From: M0108 sp963841065
GTDB lineage: Bacteria; Pseudomonadota; Gammaproteobacteria; Chromatiales; Chromatiaceae
Assembly (NCBI GenBank): GCA_963841065.1
Contig: CAWJBI010000035.1
Span: forward strand, 128,705 to 192,704
Length of the DNA stretch: 64,000 nt
Direction: 5' to 3'
Below, one piece after another: positions 44,341 through 53,281 of this stretch. The notes beneath the pieces were generated by a model. It was not told the DNA's origin. It made no database searches and worked only from the letters and a program-made list of their open reading frames with translations. The stretch's first letter is position 1; every line of letters starts with the position of its first letter. Position numbers and translations under genes: made by a program.

Positions 44341-45719
44341 GTCCCTGTGCGCAGCGGCCGGGGGCGGGCGATAAAGGCCTTAATGACCACCAGGACAAAG
44401 AGGATGCCCCCGACGACCGCCAGCAGACCTCCGATCCCCATGACCCCCATGGCCGCCTTGGCCGACAAGGTGTCGAGGCCTTGGGCGGCGCCGGCGGTTT
44501 TGCGCTGGATGCCCATGGCCCCGGATACGGCCAGCCCGCCGATGTGCAGCAACTGCCCGCTGCCATAGATCCAGGGTTGCACCCTCGCCATCCAGCCGTC
44601 GGGGCGGGCCAGGCCGAGGGTGGGCAGCAGGTGGTAGGTCAGACCCATCAGGGCCAGGGTCACGCCGACGATGGACCCATGGTAATGGGCCGGGATGATG
44701 GTGTTCACCCCGGAGATGGCCACCGCCAGCACCCCGCCAGCGGCGAATAGGGTCAAGGAGGCGGCGAGCGCCCGGGACTCCGGTCGTAGGGCTTGGTCCC
44801 GGGGTGAGCCGCGGCGGCGCATCAGGGCGATCACCAGCAGCAGGCCGAGGGGGATCACGGCCAGACCATTGCCAAATTGCATCAGGCGGGTGAAGGCGAT
44901 TCGGGCGTCCCCAGTGCCGGTGGGATAGAAGGTGTGAATCAGGGGGACGGCTAACAGGGGCAGGACGCCCAGGATCAGGACCCCCGAGAGCCAGCGGTCG
45001 GGCAGGGGCAGGGGGTATCCCAGGTCGCGGGCGAGCCAGAGCCAGGCAACCAGCATGATCTGGGTGTAGACGAACTGGAGGACATGACCTGGCCCCCAGA
45101 ACAGGAGCTCATAAGAAATGCCAACGCCGATCTGGGCCAGGTCGATCCAGGACCAGACCAGGGAAACCGCGGCAATCAGGGTCGCGAAGGCGGCGGTTGC
45201 GCCGCCGACGGCAATGGGGTCGGTGACTTTGATCCTTGGCAGTGACCCCAGGAGGTAGGCGGAGACCTGCAGCAGGCCGCCAAGGGCGAAAAGGCCGAGG
45301 CCCCAGAAGAAGACGGGGGCATCCAGGACGGGGACATAGTTGTTGAGTTCGCGAGCGCTGGCCCCAAGAAAGGGCGAGGCCGCGACCAGGAGGCAACCGA
45401 GGGTCGCTGCCGCCAAGCCAAGCCGCGACAGTTCTAGACGGACGCCGGGGGCGAGACCCCAGATAACACCGGCGAAGGCGAGGAACCAGATCAGGATCGA
45501 CTGGTCGACGTGCACCACTAAGGCGGTGCGGAAGAAATCCTGGGTGGGGAAGAGCCACGCCAGCCCCGGGGAGCGTGCCAGGACCAGCAGGATGGCAAAG
45601 ATCCCGGCCAGTGCCAGCGCCAGGACCCCGAGCCCCAGCCAGCCCCGCGCCAACGGGAGGGCAGGGTGCCACGCCTCCGCCCCGGTATTCGCGCTTAAGG
45701 TCGATTTTTGATCCGCCAT
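44337..45719 (-). CDS. CcoN-like haem-copper oxidase subunit I homologue, CuB site incomplete
   Basis: A 460-residue polytopic protein with about 12 helices. Putative ligands: His70 in helix II (ALVVHVDQSILIWF), His212 in WGPGHVLQFVYTQ, and His345/His347 in PAHYHGSIVGVTLALMGL, close to the HxH helix X pattern of cbb3 CcoN. The His-His pair expected on helix VII for CuB is absent; only His262 (PLIHTFYPT) is near. No cbb3 ccoO/P genes are adjacent. It may be a haem-binding relative with another role in haem or copper handling. It lies antisense between ctaB and ctaA, divergent from ctaA. Confidence 0.75.
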   Translation of the reverse strand: MADQKSTLSANTGAEAWHPALPLARGWLGLGVLALALAGIFAILLVLARSPGLAWLFPTQDFFRTALVVHVDQSILIWFLAFAGVIWGLAPGVRLELSRLGLAAATLGCLLVAASPFLGASARELNNYVPVLDAPVFFWGLGLFALGGLLQVSAYLLGSLPRIKVTDPIAVGGATAAFATLIAAVSLVWSWIDLAQIGVGISYELLFWGPGHVLQFVYTQIMLVAWLWLARDLGYPLPLPDRWLSGVLILGVLPLLAVPLIHTFYPTGTGDARIAFTRLMQFGNGLAVIPLGLLLVIALMRRRGSPRDQALRPESRALAASLTLFAAGGVLAVAISGVNTIIPAHYHGSIVGVTLALMGLTYHLLPTLGLARPDGWMARVQPWIYGSGQLLHIGGLAVSGAMGIQRKTAGAAQGLDTLSAKAAMGVMGIGGLLAVVGGILFVLVVIKAFIARPRPLRTGT

Positions 45720-45771
45720 GACATTTACGCCCCTGATGATGTCGAACGATTCATTCTAGGAGAAGCCCCAC

Positions 45772-46830
45772 GTGAAGCGAAGCAGATTTGCCGCCCTCGC
45801 CGCCCTTGCGGCGGTATTAGCCTTAGCCGTGATCATGCTGGGAGCCTATGTACGCCTATCCCACGCTGGGCTTGGTTGCCCGGACTGGCCCGGCTGTTAT
45901 GGCCGTCTGGCCGCGCCCAGCCATCCCGAGGCGCTGGCCGAGGCCAACGCGGCCTTCCCCGAACGTCCGGTTCACACCGCCAAGGCTTGGAAGGAGATGG
46001 CCCACCGCTATCTGGCCAGTAGCCTGGGGCTGGCCATTCTGATCCTGGCGGGGTTCGCCTGGGCCGGGCGGCGCTCGGGTCTCCCCGTCGGCCTGCCGAC
46101 CCTGTTGGTGGGCTTGGTCGTATTCCAGGGCTTGCTGGGGATGTGGACCGTCACCCTGCTCGTCAACCCGAGTATCGTGACCCTGCATCTCGCGGGAGGG
46201 CTGGCCACCCTCGCCTTGCTGTGGTGGTTGACCCTGCGCCAGGGGCGATTGTTCGACGCGGTCGTCCCGCCTGAATTGGCGGCATTGCGGCCCTGGGCCT
46301 GGTTGGGGTTGGGGCTGGTCTGCGTTCAGGTCTTGCTCGGCGGCTGGACCAGTACCCACTACGCCGCTCTTGCTTGCCCGGATTTTCCTACCTGCCATGG
46401 TGGCGAATGGTGGCCAGGGGCTGATTTCTCTGCGGGTTTCAGTCTCTTGCGCCCCGTCGGGGTGGACTATGAGGGCGGGGTTCTGGACGGTCCGGCGCGG
46501 ACGGCGATCCACCTGACACACCGTGCCGGGGCCCTGATCCTCTTTTTGTACCTCGGCATCCTTGCCTTGCTCGTGTTGCGTCGGGCCCGATACCCAGTAC
46601 ATCGCCGCTTGGCCCAGGCCCTGGTCCTCGCGCTGGTGCTTCAGGTGGGTCTCGGCATTGCCAACATAGTCGCAAAGTTACCCCTGGACCTGGCGGTGGC
46701 CCACAACGGCGGCGCCGCCTTGCTCTTGCTCGCCGTGCTAACCCTGGTGCATGCCTTGAACCCGCCGGGCGAGGCCGGACCAGGCCGCGCCGACCTGGAT
46801 AGGCCCGCCAGGGTGCGGGGCGCTTCATGA
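45772..46830 (+). CDS. ctaA: Haem A synthase (COX15/CtaA)
   Basis: A 352-residue, eight-helix protein. The opening YVRLSHAGLGCPDWPGCYGR and the second-half GGWTSTHYAALACPDFPTCH show the duplicated domain. Haem-ligand histidines lie in AHRYLASSLG, LHLAGGLATLALLWW, HLTHRAGALILF and AVAHNGGAALLLLAV. It oxidises haem O to haem A. Start is GTG 45772 with AGGAG nine bases upstream. Its stop overlaps the SCO gene start (ATGA). Confidence 0.95.
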   Translation: MKRSRFAALAALAAVLALAVIMLGAYVRLSHAGLGCPDWPGCYGRLAAPSHPEALAEANAAFPERPVHTAKAWKEMAHRYLASSLGLAILILAGFAWAGRRSGLPVGLPTLLVGLVVFQGLLGMWTVTLLVNPSIVTLHLAGGLATLALLWWLTLRQGRLFDAVVPPELAALRPWAWLGLGLVCVQVLLGGWTSTHYAALACPDFPTCHGGEWWPGADFSAGFSLLRPVGVDYEGGVLDGPARTAIHLTHRAGALILFLYLGILALLVLRRARYPVHRRLAQALVLALVLQVGLGIANIVAKLPLDLAVAHNGGAALLLLAVLTLVHALNPPGEAGPGRADLDRPARVRGAS

Positions 46831-47504
46831 GCCCGAACTCGCCCCAGTCCGGCCTCACCGCACCGGTCATTGTCGTGGTGGCTCTACTCGCGGCACTGGT
46901 AGGGCTTTGGTTCGGTGCCGACTGGTATGGGCATCACCGCGGCGGGCCGAGACCCGTGCCCGCCCAACTTCAGGCCGGGACTGCACTGCCTTGGCCCAAG
47001 CCACTGGCCCCTTTCGTCATGACCGACCAGGATGGCCGCGAGATGACCGAGGCGGCACTGCGTGGTAAATGGACTTTCGCTGCCATCGGCTATACCACCT
47101 GTCCCGACATCTGCCCCATGAACATGGCAACTTTCGTTGCACTTCAGCAGCGGATAGGCGCGACGGCGAGGGGGCCGGGGCCGCAATTCCTGTTGATCTC
47201 GGTGGACCCCGAGCGCGACACCCCCGAGCGGTTTGCCCAGTACGTGCGTCACTTCCACCCCGATTTCCTTGGGGCAACCGGTTCCGATGATATTCTGAAG
47301 GCTGTGACACGTGATCTCGGCGCCCTTTATGCGCGGGTCAATGACCCGCAAAGCGCTCTCGGATACACCATGGACCATTCCGCTTCCATCTACCTGATCA
47401 ACCCCCAGGGCCAGTTAGCCGCAATCTTCAGTGCGCCTCACGACCCGGCCCTGATAGCCCAAGACTTCATGGCCCTTGTCCACACCGCCGGACCCCAGAC
47501 CTAA
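46827..47504 (+). CDS. SCO1/SenC copper chaperone
   Basis: A 225-residue membrane-anchored thioredoxin-fold protein: TM helix at 13-33, copper motif TTCPDICPMN (Cys-x3-Cys) near 91-100 and the third ligand His in YTMDHSASIYLINPQG. SCO proteins load or reduce the CuA site of subunit II, encoded by coxB at 37053-38213. It is translationally coupled to ctaA and closes the oxidase assembly set. Length is normal. Confidence 0.95.
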   Translation: MSPNSPQSGLTAPVIVVVALLAALVGLWFGADWYGHHRGGPRPVPAQLQAGTALPWPKPLAPFVMTDQDGREMTEAALRGKWTFAAIGYTTCPDICPMNMATFVALQQRIGATARGPGPQFLLISVDPERDTPERFAQYVRHFHPDFLGATGSDDILKAVTRDLGALYARVNDPQSALGYTMDHSASIYLINPQGQLAAIFSAPHDPALIAQDFMALVHTAGPQT

Positions 47505-47533
47505 ACTTTAAGAGAATAATGGAGGATACCCTC

Positions 47534-48325
47534 ATGTCACCCGTCGCAACCCTTAATCAGGACACCCAACCGGGCGCCCGTCCCCGGATCAATAGCATTA
47601 CCTTTGACAACCCCTGGGAATGGCTTGCCAAAGGTTGGAACGACTTGATCCGCGCCCCGCGCTTCAGCCTCCTTTATGGCGCCTTTTTTGTCTTGATCAG
47701 CTATCTACTGACCCTCGGCCTGATGGCGGAGAACATGTTCTTCATCATCCCGCCCCTGGCCGCCGGCTTTTTCCTGGTCGCGCCCTTGCTGGGTATTGGC
47801 CTCTACCAGATCAGCAAGAATCTGGAGAAGGGTAGCGAATTGAAGTTCTGCCAGGCCATCGAGGCATGGAAGCGCAACGAGGTTCAACTCAGCGCCATGG
47901 CCTTGGTGCTCGTCATGGTGCTGCTGTTGTGGATGTTGGCTGGCCTTCTGGTGTTCGCCCTTCTTTACGATCTGCCCGTACCGACCCTGGAGAACTTCAT
48001 CCCGGTGGTATTTCTGTCTGGCGACAGCCCGGTCTTCGTCTTCTCCGGCATCCTGGTCGGCGCTGTCATTGCCGGATTTACCTTCGCGATCAGCGCCATC
48101 ACGGTCCCCATGCTCATGGATCGCGACGTCAATGTCATCACGGCCATGCAGACCAGTATCGAGGCGGTACGCGTCAACTGGCAGGCGATGACCCTATGGG
48201 CCTGTTTGATCGTTATGTTCGTCGGGATTGGGATCATGACCTTCTATATCGGTCTGCTGGTGACCATGCCCCTGGTGGGTCATGCCACTTGGCACGCCTA
48301 CCGGGATCTGGTTCCTGAGGACTGA
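47534..48325 (+). CDS. DUF2189-family membrane protein
   Basis: A 263-residue protein with six hydrophobic segments arranged as in DUF2189 (AWLAKGWNDLIRAPRFSLLY-type entry, then FVLISYLLTLGLM and GFFLVAPLLGIGLYQISKNL). Family members neighbour cytochrome oxidase genes in several proteobacteria; function is unknown. GGAGG eight bases before ATG 47534 decides against ATG 47519. It follows the SCO gene by 29 bases and is probably in the same transcript. Confidence 0.85.
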   Translation: MSPVATLNQDTQPGARPRINSITFDNPWEWLAKGWNDLIRAPRFSLLYGAFFVLISYLLTLGLMAENMFFIIPPLAAGFFLVAPLLGIGLYQISKNLEKGSELKFCQAIEAWKRNEVQLSAMALVLVMVLLLWMLAGLLVFALLYDLPVPTLENFIPVVFLSGDSPVFVFSGILVGAVIAGFTFAISAITVPMLMDRDVNVITAMQTSIEAVRVNWQAMTLWACLIVMFVGIGIMTFYIGLLVTMPLVGHATWHAYRDLVPED

Positions 48326-48339
48326 CCGCCGCTAAGCCT

Positions 48340-48567
48340 ATGTCACACCGACCCACATCTCCTAAATCAGACCCGCCGGTCCCGATCCCGGAGCAAGCGT
48401 CCCTGGGTACTGACAAGGGTTCCAGGGTACTGATGTGGATTTCCGGCCTGGGTTTGGTGGCCCTGCTGATCGCGGTCCTCGTTATCCTGTGGCAGGAAAA
48501 ACCCGATTCCCAGCATCCAGGGGAAGCGGTATTTGACCCCGCCCTCAGCCAGCCGATACCCCGATAG
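48340..48567 (+). CDS. Small single-TM protein, unknown function
   Basis: A 75-residue protein: a Pro/Ser-rich cytoplasmic start, one TM helix (about 31-51, VLMWISGLGLVALLIAVLVI) and a 24-residue outer tail. I do not recognise a family. It follows the DUF2189 gene by 14 bases on the same strand and seems to be the last gene of that unit. Codon use looks coding but not strongly so. Confidence 0.5.
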   Translation: MSHRPTSPKSDPPVPIPEQASLGTDKGSRVLMWISGLGLVALLIAVLVILWQEKPDSQHPGEAVFDPALSQPIPR

Positions 48568-48588
48568 CGCAGGATCGCAAGATCAGTC

Positions 48589-48993
48589 TTAGAGGCGAGG
48601 CACCAGGCCCTTCATCACCAGGTCGGTGAGGCTTACCACTCCCAGCACCTCCCGGTCCTTGACCACCGGCGCCCGACTCAGGTCGAAACGGTCGAAGAGG
48701 CGGGCGCAATAGCGGATGTCCATGTCGGGATGCACGGTAATGGCCGGCTTGACCATGATCTCGTAGATGTTGACCCGGTCCGGGGCCCGGTCCTTGGCCA
48801 GCACCTCCCGGGCGATATCGGACAGGACGACGATGCCCAGTTCATCGTGCTCGCTGCGCGGCTTGACGATGAGGGTCTTGGTATCGACGTGGCGCATGGT
48901 CTCCAGGGCGGCGGCCACCGTCGCCATACCGTCGACCAGGTCGAAATGGGGCTTCATGACCTCGCGGACGCGAATCAGGGGTCGGTTATTCAT
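48589..48993 (-). CDS. CBS-domain pair protein
   Basis: A 134-residue protein made only of two CBS motifs (MATVAAALETMRHVDTKTLI... and HPDMDIRYCARLFDRFDLSR... VVSLTDLV). Such stand-alone pairs bind adenine nucleotides and regulate a partner protein. The next gene upstream on the strand encodes a K+ channel with nucleotide-binding RCK domains, so a regulatory role in ion transport is possible but unproven. Length fits a single Bateman module. Confidence 0.85.
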   Translation of the reverse strand: MNNRPLIRVREVMKPHFDLVDGMATVAAALETMRHVDTKTLIVKPRSEHDELGIVVLSDIAREVLAKDRAPDRVNIYEIMVKPAITVHPDMDIRYCARLFDRFDLSRAPVVKDREVLGVVSLTDLVMKGLVPRL

Positions 48994-49057
48994 CGTGGGG
49001 GTTTCCTCCGCGAGGATGCCGTGAGTTTAGGGACCGGGTAACGGATTTAGTCGAGAC

Positions 49058-50713
49058 TTAGGCGTGGGGTGCCGCCAGGGGCGCCGTTTGAAATTCGCGC
49101 TGAAAACGCTCCAGATCCTGGATGGTTCCACAGACGAGGAGCACGTCGTCCGGACTGATCTGGAAATCCTTGGCAAATTCCATCAGCGCCTCCCCGCCCC
49201 GTTCAATGGCGATGATGTTCGCGCCTGACCTTTCACGCACCTCGGTACGCCAGGGATGCCAGCCTTCCAGGTTACCGACGCCGAGCCGGGTGATTCTTAT
49301 GCCGTTCTCAACGGGTACTAATTGCTCGTCGAGCAGGTGATAGGCCAGAATCTTGCCGGCCACCTCGCCTTCCGAGATGGCGAAGTCGGCGCCGGAGCGG
49401 TACATCCGCTCGGTGTTATGGGTGCGGCTGACGCGGACGATCAAGGGCACTTCCGGGGCATAGTCGCGCACGGCGGCGGTGGCAAAGATGGCCTCGCTGT
49501 CATCGCTCAGGGCCAGGATGATGGCGCTGGCCTCGCGCACCCGGGCCTGCTTGAGCGTGTCGAACTCCAGTACATTGCCCACGACATCAACGCCCCCGAT
49601 CGGCCGGATGTCGATGACGGTGCAGGTTTCACCGACATCACGCAGCATCTGCGCGACTTTGAAGCCGACGGCGCCGTAACCGGCGACCACGATCGACCCG
49701 GAGCGCCGGATCGGCATCGCCATCCGTTCGACCTTCTCCAGATTGGCGAGGGGGCCGACGACGATAAGAATGGCCCCGGCCCTGAGCAGGGTTTCCGGGC
49801 CTTGGGTCGTGGTAAAGGCGCCGCCATGCCACTGTCCGATGACGGACACGCCGTGTTGGTGGCGTAGATTCAGATCCCCAAGCCTTTTTTCGGCCAGGGG
49901 GCTGTCGGGGCGAATGCGAAATTCAGTCAGCCCGATTTTGGTGCCGAGGAGATGCATGCCCTCGGCGGGCGGGCTGATGCGCAGGCTGGCCCGCGAGGCG
50001 AGGGCGCCGCCGAGTACATGGGCGGGCGTGAAGACGTCGGTGGCGCCGAGCCGCAGCATGGGCGCCCGATACAGGGGTTCCCGGGCCAGCGCGAAGATCT
50101 GCCCCGTAAAACCAGCCTCGCGCGCGAGAATGGTACAGGTGGCGTTGGCATGGTCGTTACCCAGGGTCACGACCGCCCGGGCGTCCTTGACGTTGGCCAG
50201 CACCGAGGGGTCTTGGCCCAGTTTGCCGAAAACCACACTATATTTGCGATCCCGCAGGGTTTGTGCCAATTGCATATCTTCTTCGTAGATGACGAAGGGC
50301 GTTCCGGAGCGTTTGAATTCCATGAGCAGGGATTCGATGGCCGGGCCATGACGGTAAAAAAGGACCTTGCCCGCCATGGCTGGCAACTGCCGTGGCAGGC
50401 GCGTCTGGAATCGCTCCTCCAGGTAGGGCAACAGGAAAATAGGGAAAATGAGGAAGACCAGGAACTGCCCCATGATTTGGCCCAGGATGACGAAGAGCGC
50501 GAAGACCGGGTGTTGCCAATGGCTATCGTTGCCATAGCCCGTGGTGGTCAAGGTTTCCGATGCCCATTGCAGGCTTTCCAGAAAGGTGCGCGGTGACCCC
50601 TCGAAATGTTCCATGCCCGTCATATAAATCAAGGCCATGATGACGAGCGTGGCCGGCAGGGCGGCCACGAAGAGGAGCAAACGCTTTGTCGATCGCGAGA
50701 TTTTTCTTGCCAT
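49058..50713 (-). CDS. Potassium channel with two RCK (TrkA-N/C) domains
   Basis: A 551-residue protein with a two-helix pore module: TM helix near 11-32, pore loop with the K+ selectivity filter TTTGYGN near 56-62, second helix near 70-95. Two cytoplasmic RCK units follow (VVFGKLGQDPSVLANVKDAR in the first; GSIVVAGYGAVGFKVAQMLR with Rossmann glycine motif in the second), each with a C-terminal RCK_C part. It is probably a ligand-gated K+ channel of the MthK/Kch type. It is encoded next to KdpE/KdpD-like regulators and the TrkH/TrkA uptake system. Confidence 0.9.
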   Translation of the reverse strand: MARKISRSTKRLLLFVAALPATLVIMALIYMTGMEHFEGSPRTFLESLQWASETLTTTGYGNDSHWQHPVFALFVILGQIMGQFLVFLIFPIFLLPYLEERFQTRLPRQLPAMAGKVLFYRHGPAIESLLMEFKRSGTPFVIYEEDMQLAQTLRDRKYSVVFGKLGQDPSVLANVKDARAVVTLGNDHANATCTILAREAGFTGQIFALAREPLYRAPMLRLGATDVFTPAHVLGGALASRASLRISPPAEGMHLLGTKIGLTEFRIRPDSPLAEKRLGDLNLRHQHGVSVIGQWHGGAFTTTQGPETLLRAGAILIVVGPLANLEKVERMAMPIRRSGSIVVAGYGAVGFKVAQMLRDVGETCTVIDIRPIGGVDVVGNVLEFDTLKQARVREASAIILALSDDSEAIFATAAVRDYAPEVPLIVRVSRTHNTERMYRSGADFAISEGEVAGKILAYHLLDEQLVPVENGIRITRLGVGNLEGWHPWRTEVRERSGANIIAIERGGEALMEFAKDFQISPDDVLLVCGTIQDLERFQREFQTAPLAAPHA

Positions 50714-50794
50714 GGGTGGATGAGGGCCGCAAGTTCAGAGGGTGGGTGGCTTCAGGACAGGGCCGAGAGGCTTGGCGAGAGGGGCTGACGATCA

Positions 50795-51493
50795 TCAGAC
50801 CGCCAACCGATAGCCGATGCCCTGGACCGTCAGGATGAAGCGCGGATGCATGGGGTCGTCGCCCAATTTTTGCCGCAGATGACCGACGAGGACGCGCAGG
50901 TAATGGGTGTCTTCCTGGTGGCCGCTGCCCCAGACCTCGCGGAGGATTTGCTCATGGGTCAGGACCTGGCCCTGGCTGGCCACGAGGAGGGCGAGGAGGG
51001 CGAATTCCTTGCGCGATAGCGATACCGGGGCACCATCGACCATGACCTCGCGCCGCCCCAGATCCACCCGCAACCCGGGTGACTCGAAGAGGGCCGAGGC
51101 CGCCGCCTGGCGCTCCTCCTTGCGCAGCAGCACCCGGACCCGCGCCATGAGTTCGCCGATGCCAAAGGGCTTGGTGACATAGTCGTTGGCGCCCGCGTCC
51201 AGGGCCTGAATCTTCTCGGTCTCCGAGGCCCGCACCGACAGGACCAGGATGGGAATGGCCGACCAGGCCCGCAGGCGACGGATGAAATCCAGGCCATCGA
51301 CGTCGGGCAGACCCAGGTCCAGGATCACCAGGTGGGGGGGCGTGGCCGCGCAGAGGTTGAGGCCTTCCTCGCCGAGGCGCGCCTCCCACACCCGGTAGCC
51401 CTGAGCCTCGAGGCTGATGCGCACGAATTTGCGGATCTGTGCCTCGTCCTCGACGATCAGCAGGGTCTCGACTCCATCCTTGATGGCGGTCAT
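50795..51493 (-). CDS. kdpE: KdpE-type response regulator
   Basis: A 232-residue OmpR-family regulator. The receiver domain has the acidic pair VEDE near 15-18, phospho-acceptor Asp in VILDLGLPD and Lys in YVTKPFG. The winged-helix C-terminus has RKEFALLALLVASQGQVLTH and the KdpE-like ending HYLRVLVGHLRQKLGDDP. ATG 51493 overlaps the kinase stop (ATGA); a longer in-frame start at 51547 would lie inside the kinase gene. No kdpFABC genes are nearby; the likely local targets are the trkH promoter boxes at 53060-53138. Confidence 0.88.
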   Translation of the reverse strand: MTAIKDGVETLLIVEDEAQIRKFVRISLEAQGYRVWEARLGEEGLNLCAATPPHLVILDLGLPDVDGLDFIRRLRAWSAIPILVLSVRASETEKIQALDAGANDYVTKPFGIGELMARVRVLLRKEERQAAASALFESPGLRVDLGRREVMVDGAPVSLSRKEFALLALLVASQGQVLTHEQILREVWGSGHQEDTHYLRVLVGHLRQKLGDDPMHPRFILTVQGIGYRLAV

Positions 51494-53040
51494 GGCTTGG
51501 CCTCCGGACTGGCCAGGGGCAGGCTGAGCCGCATCCGGGTTCCCCATCCCGCCGCGCCCGGCAGTGCCCGGACCTGGCCGCCGTGGGCGCCGATCATGCC
51601 CCGGCAGATGGCCAGGCCCAGGCCGCTGCCGACGCGGTTGTCTCGATCGCCGCGCCGCACCGAATAGAACATGTCAAACACCGTTTCTCGTTCGCTCTCC
51701 GGGATGCCAGGGCCCTGATCACGCACCTCGATCCAGACCTCGTCCCCGGCCCGCTCGGCCTGGATACCGATCTGTCCCTGTTCGGGGGAGAAACGCGCGG
51801 CGTTGTCCAGCAGATTGATCAGGGCTTGCTCGATCAGGGAACCGTGGACCCAGAGCAGGGGCAGGTCATCCGGGATCTGGACCTCCACCCGCAGACCCCC
51901 GAGGACGTCCGTGAGCCGGGCGATGGCGCTGGCGATGATGTCGTGCAGGTCCACCCAATCCCGGTGCAGGCTCAGCTTGCCCTGACCCAGGCGGGTCATG
52001 TCCAGCAGGTTTTGGATATGGCGATCCAGGCGCTGGGCCTCGGCGGCGACCGTGGCCAAGAGTTCCCGGCGATCCCCGGGACTGAAGGCCTCGCCATACT
52101 CCAGCAGGCTGGTGGCCGAGCCGATGATGGAAGCCAGGGGGGTGCGCAGATCGTGGGAGACGGAAGACAGCAGGGCCGAGCGCAACTGCTCGGTCTCCGA
52201 GATCAGCTTGGCCTGTTCCAGATCCGCCGCCAGCCGGATACGATCCAGGGCCATGGCCGCCTGGTCGCACAGGCTGCGCAGCGATTCGAACCGGTCCGGA
52301 TCGGGCTGCCCCGTCAGGGCCACCAGACCGATGGTGCCCCGGTCGGTCGCCAGGGGGTGGAAGACCCAGTCGCCCCTCACAACAGGGTTACGCCCCACCT
52401 GATTCCAGGCGGCCATCAGGTCCTCCGGGGCCATTAGCCGGTCGTCACCCCGTCCGCGGCGCTCCTTGGGCGGTTCCTTGCCCTCGGCGATCAGGATGCG
52501 CATGGCGCCCCCCGCCCCCGGCCGCACCAGAGCCAGTTGATCGGCCAGGGCATCCAGCACCTCCTCCGTGCCCATGGCGGAGGCCAGACGGCGGCTGAAA
52601 TCGTAGAGGTTCGAGATGCGCGCCAGGGAGGCCCGGCGCTCGGCCATCTCCTGGCGCATGCGGGAGGCCAGATTGCCGGAGATGGCCGACACCAGTAGAA
52701 AGAAGACCAGGGTGGTCACGTCCCCATCATCCGCCACCTTGAAGGTGTGATAGGGCTCGGTGAAAAAGAAGTTGAAGGCGAGGAAGCTCAGGAAACTGGC
52801 CAGCAGGGAGGGACCAAGGCTAGCGCGGGCGGAGACGACCAGCACCCCGGTCAGAAAGAGGAGCGACCGGCTGGCATGGGGGAAAAGCCAGGGCAGAAGA
52901 AAGGCGAGGGCGACCGTAACCGCCACCACCATGACGGCGAAGAGATAGGGCATCAGGGGTGCCCGCGCTGGGGCGGCGAGGCTCGTAGGGTGTGATGGCC
53001 GGAGATGAAAAGACGGTTGAGGCAAGGATCGCACCGGCAT
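51490..53040 (-). CDS. Shortened KdpD-like sensor histidine kinase
   Basis: A 516-residue kinase that starts directly with the four-helix DUF4118 membrane domain of KdpD (about 31-120), then a GAF-like region, the phospho-acceptor H-box VSHDLRTPLASIIGSATSLL, and the ATPase motifs LINLLDNAARFSPE (N), DQGPGIP (G1) and GSGLGLAICRGM (G2). Full KdpD has about 900 residues with an N-terminal KdpD/USP region that senses K+ and c-di-AMP; that part is absent. It is transcribed divergently from trkH and coupled to kdpE by ATGA. I infer that it controls the Trk genes and perhaps itself. Confidence 0.85.
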   Translation of the reverse strand: MPVRSLPQPSFHLRPSHPTSLAAPARAPLMPYLFAVMVVAVTVALAFLLPWLFPHASRSLLFLTGVLVVSARASLGPSLLASFLSFLAFNFFFTEPYHTFKVADDGDVTTLVFFLLVSAISGNLASRMRQEMAERRASLARISNLYDFSRRLASAMGTEEVLDALADQLALVRPGAGGAMRILIAEGKEPPKERRGRGDDRLMAPEDLMAAWNQVGRNPVVRGDWVFHPLATDRGTIGLVALTGQPDPDRFESLRSLCDQAAMALDRIRLAADLEQAKLISETEQLRSALLSSVSHDLRTPLASIIGSATSLLEYGEAFSPGDRRELLATVAAEAQRLDRHIQNLLDMTRLGQGKLSLHRDWVDLHDIIASAIARLTDVLGGLRVEVQIPDDLPLLWVHGSLIEQALINLLDNAARFSPEQGQIGIQAERAGDEVWIEVRDQGPGIPESERETVFDMFYSVRRGDRDNRVGSGLGLAICRGMIGAHGGQVRALPGAAGWGTRMRLSLPLASPEAKP

Positions 53041-53059
53041 AAGTCGCGGGGGATAATTT

Positions 53060-53076
53060 TTATATAATGTTTATAT
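53060..53076. promoter_or_regulatory. KdpE-like direct repeat TTTATA-N5-TTTATA
   Basis: Two TTTATA hexamers five bases apart, in the AT-rich gap between the KdpD-like gene and trkH. E. coli KdpE binds a TTTATA-N5-TTTACA type direct repeat, so spacing and hexamers fit. Located 20 bases upstream of the kinase start and 206 upstream of trkH. Confidence 0.55.
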
Positions 53077-53101
53077 ATTGCCCTGGTTACCAAACTCGGG
53101 G

Positions 53102-53127
53102 TGTAAAAATTTCATTAAATTTTTACA
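53102..53127. repeat. Inverted repeat TGTAAAAATTT-N4-AAATTTTTACA
   Basis: Perfect 11-base arms around CATT. The outer ends are TGTAAA and TTTACA, so the repeat presents one KdpE-type half-site on each strand. The right arm overlaps the second direct repeat (53122-53138). AT-only stem, so not a terminator. Confidence 0.55.
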
Positions 53128-53138
53128 TAATTTTTATA
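53122..53138. promoter_or_regulatory. KdpE-like direct repeat TTTACA-N5-TTTATA
   Basis: The same two hexamers as in the known KdpE box, five bases apart, 62 bases (about six helical turns) from the first element at 53060. Lies 144 bases before trkH. Probably controls trkH, the divergent kinase gene, or both. Confidence 0.55.
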
Positions 53139-53281
53139 TGACCTCCCTGGGGAGGGCCTCGATAATCTTTCCATCCTGCTTGAGCTAGGGGACCCGGTAT
53201 TAGGGCTTAGGCCGGTCCTGGCTACCGCCGCGAAGGCGGGTACGCACCCCTGGAACAAACTCTCCTCGGTCTTCGACCTTC

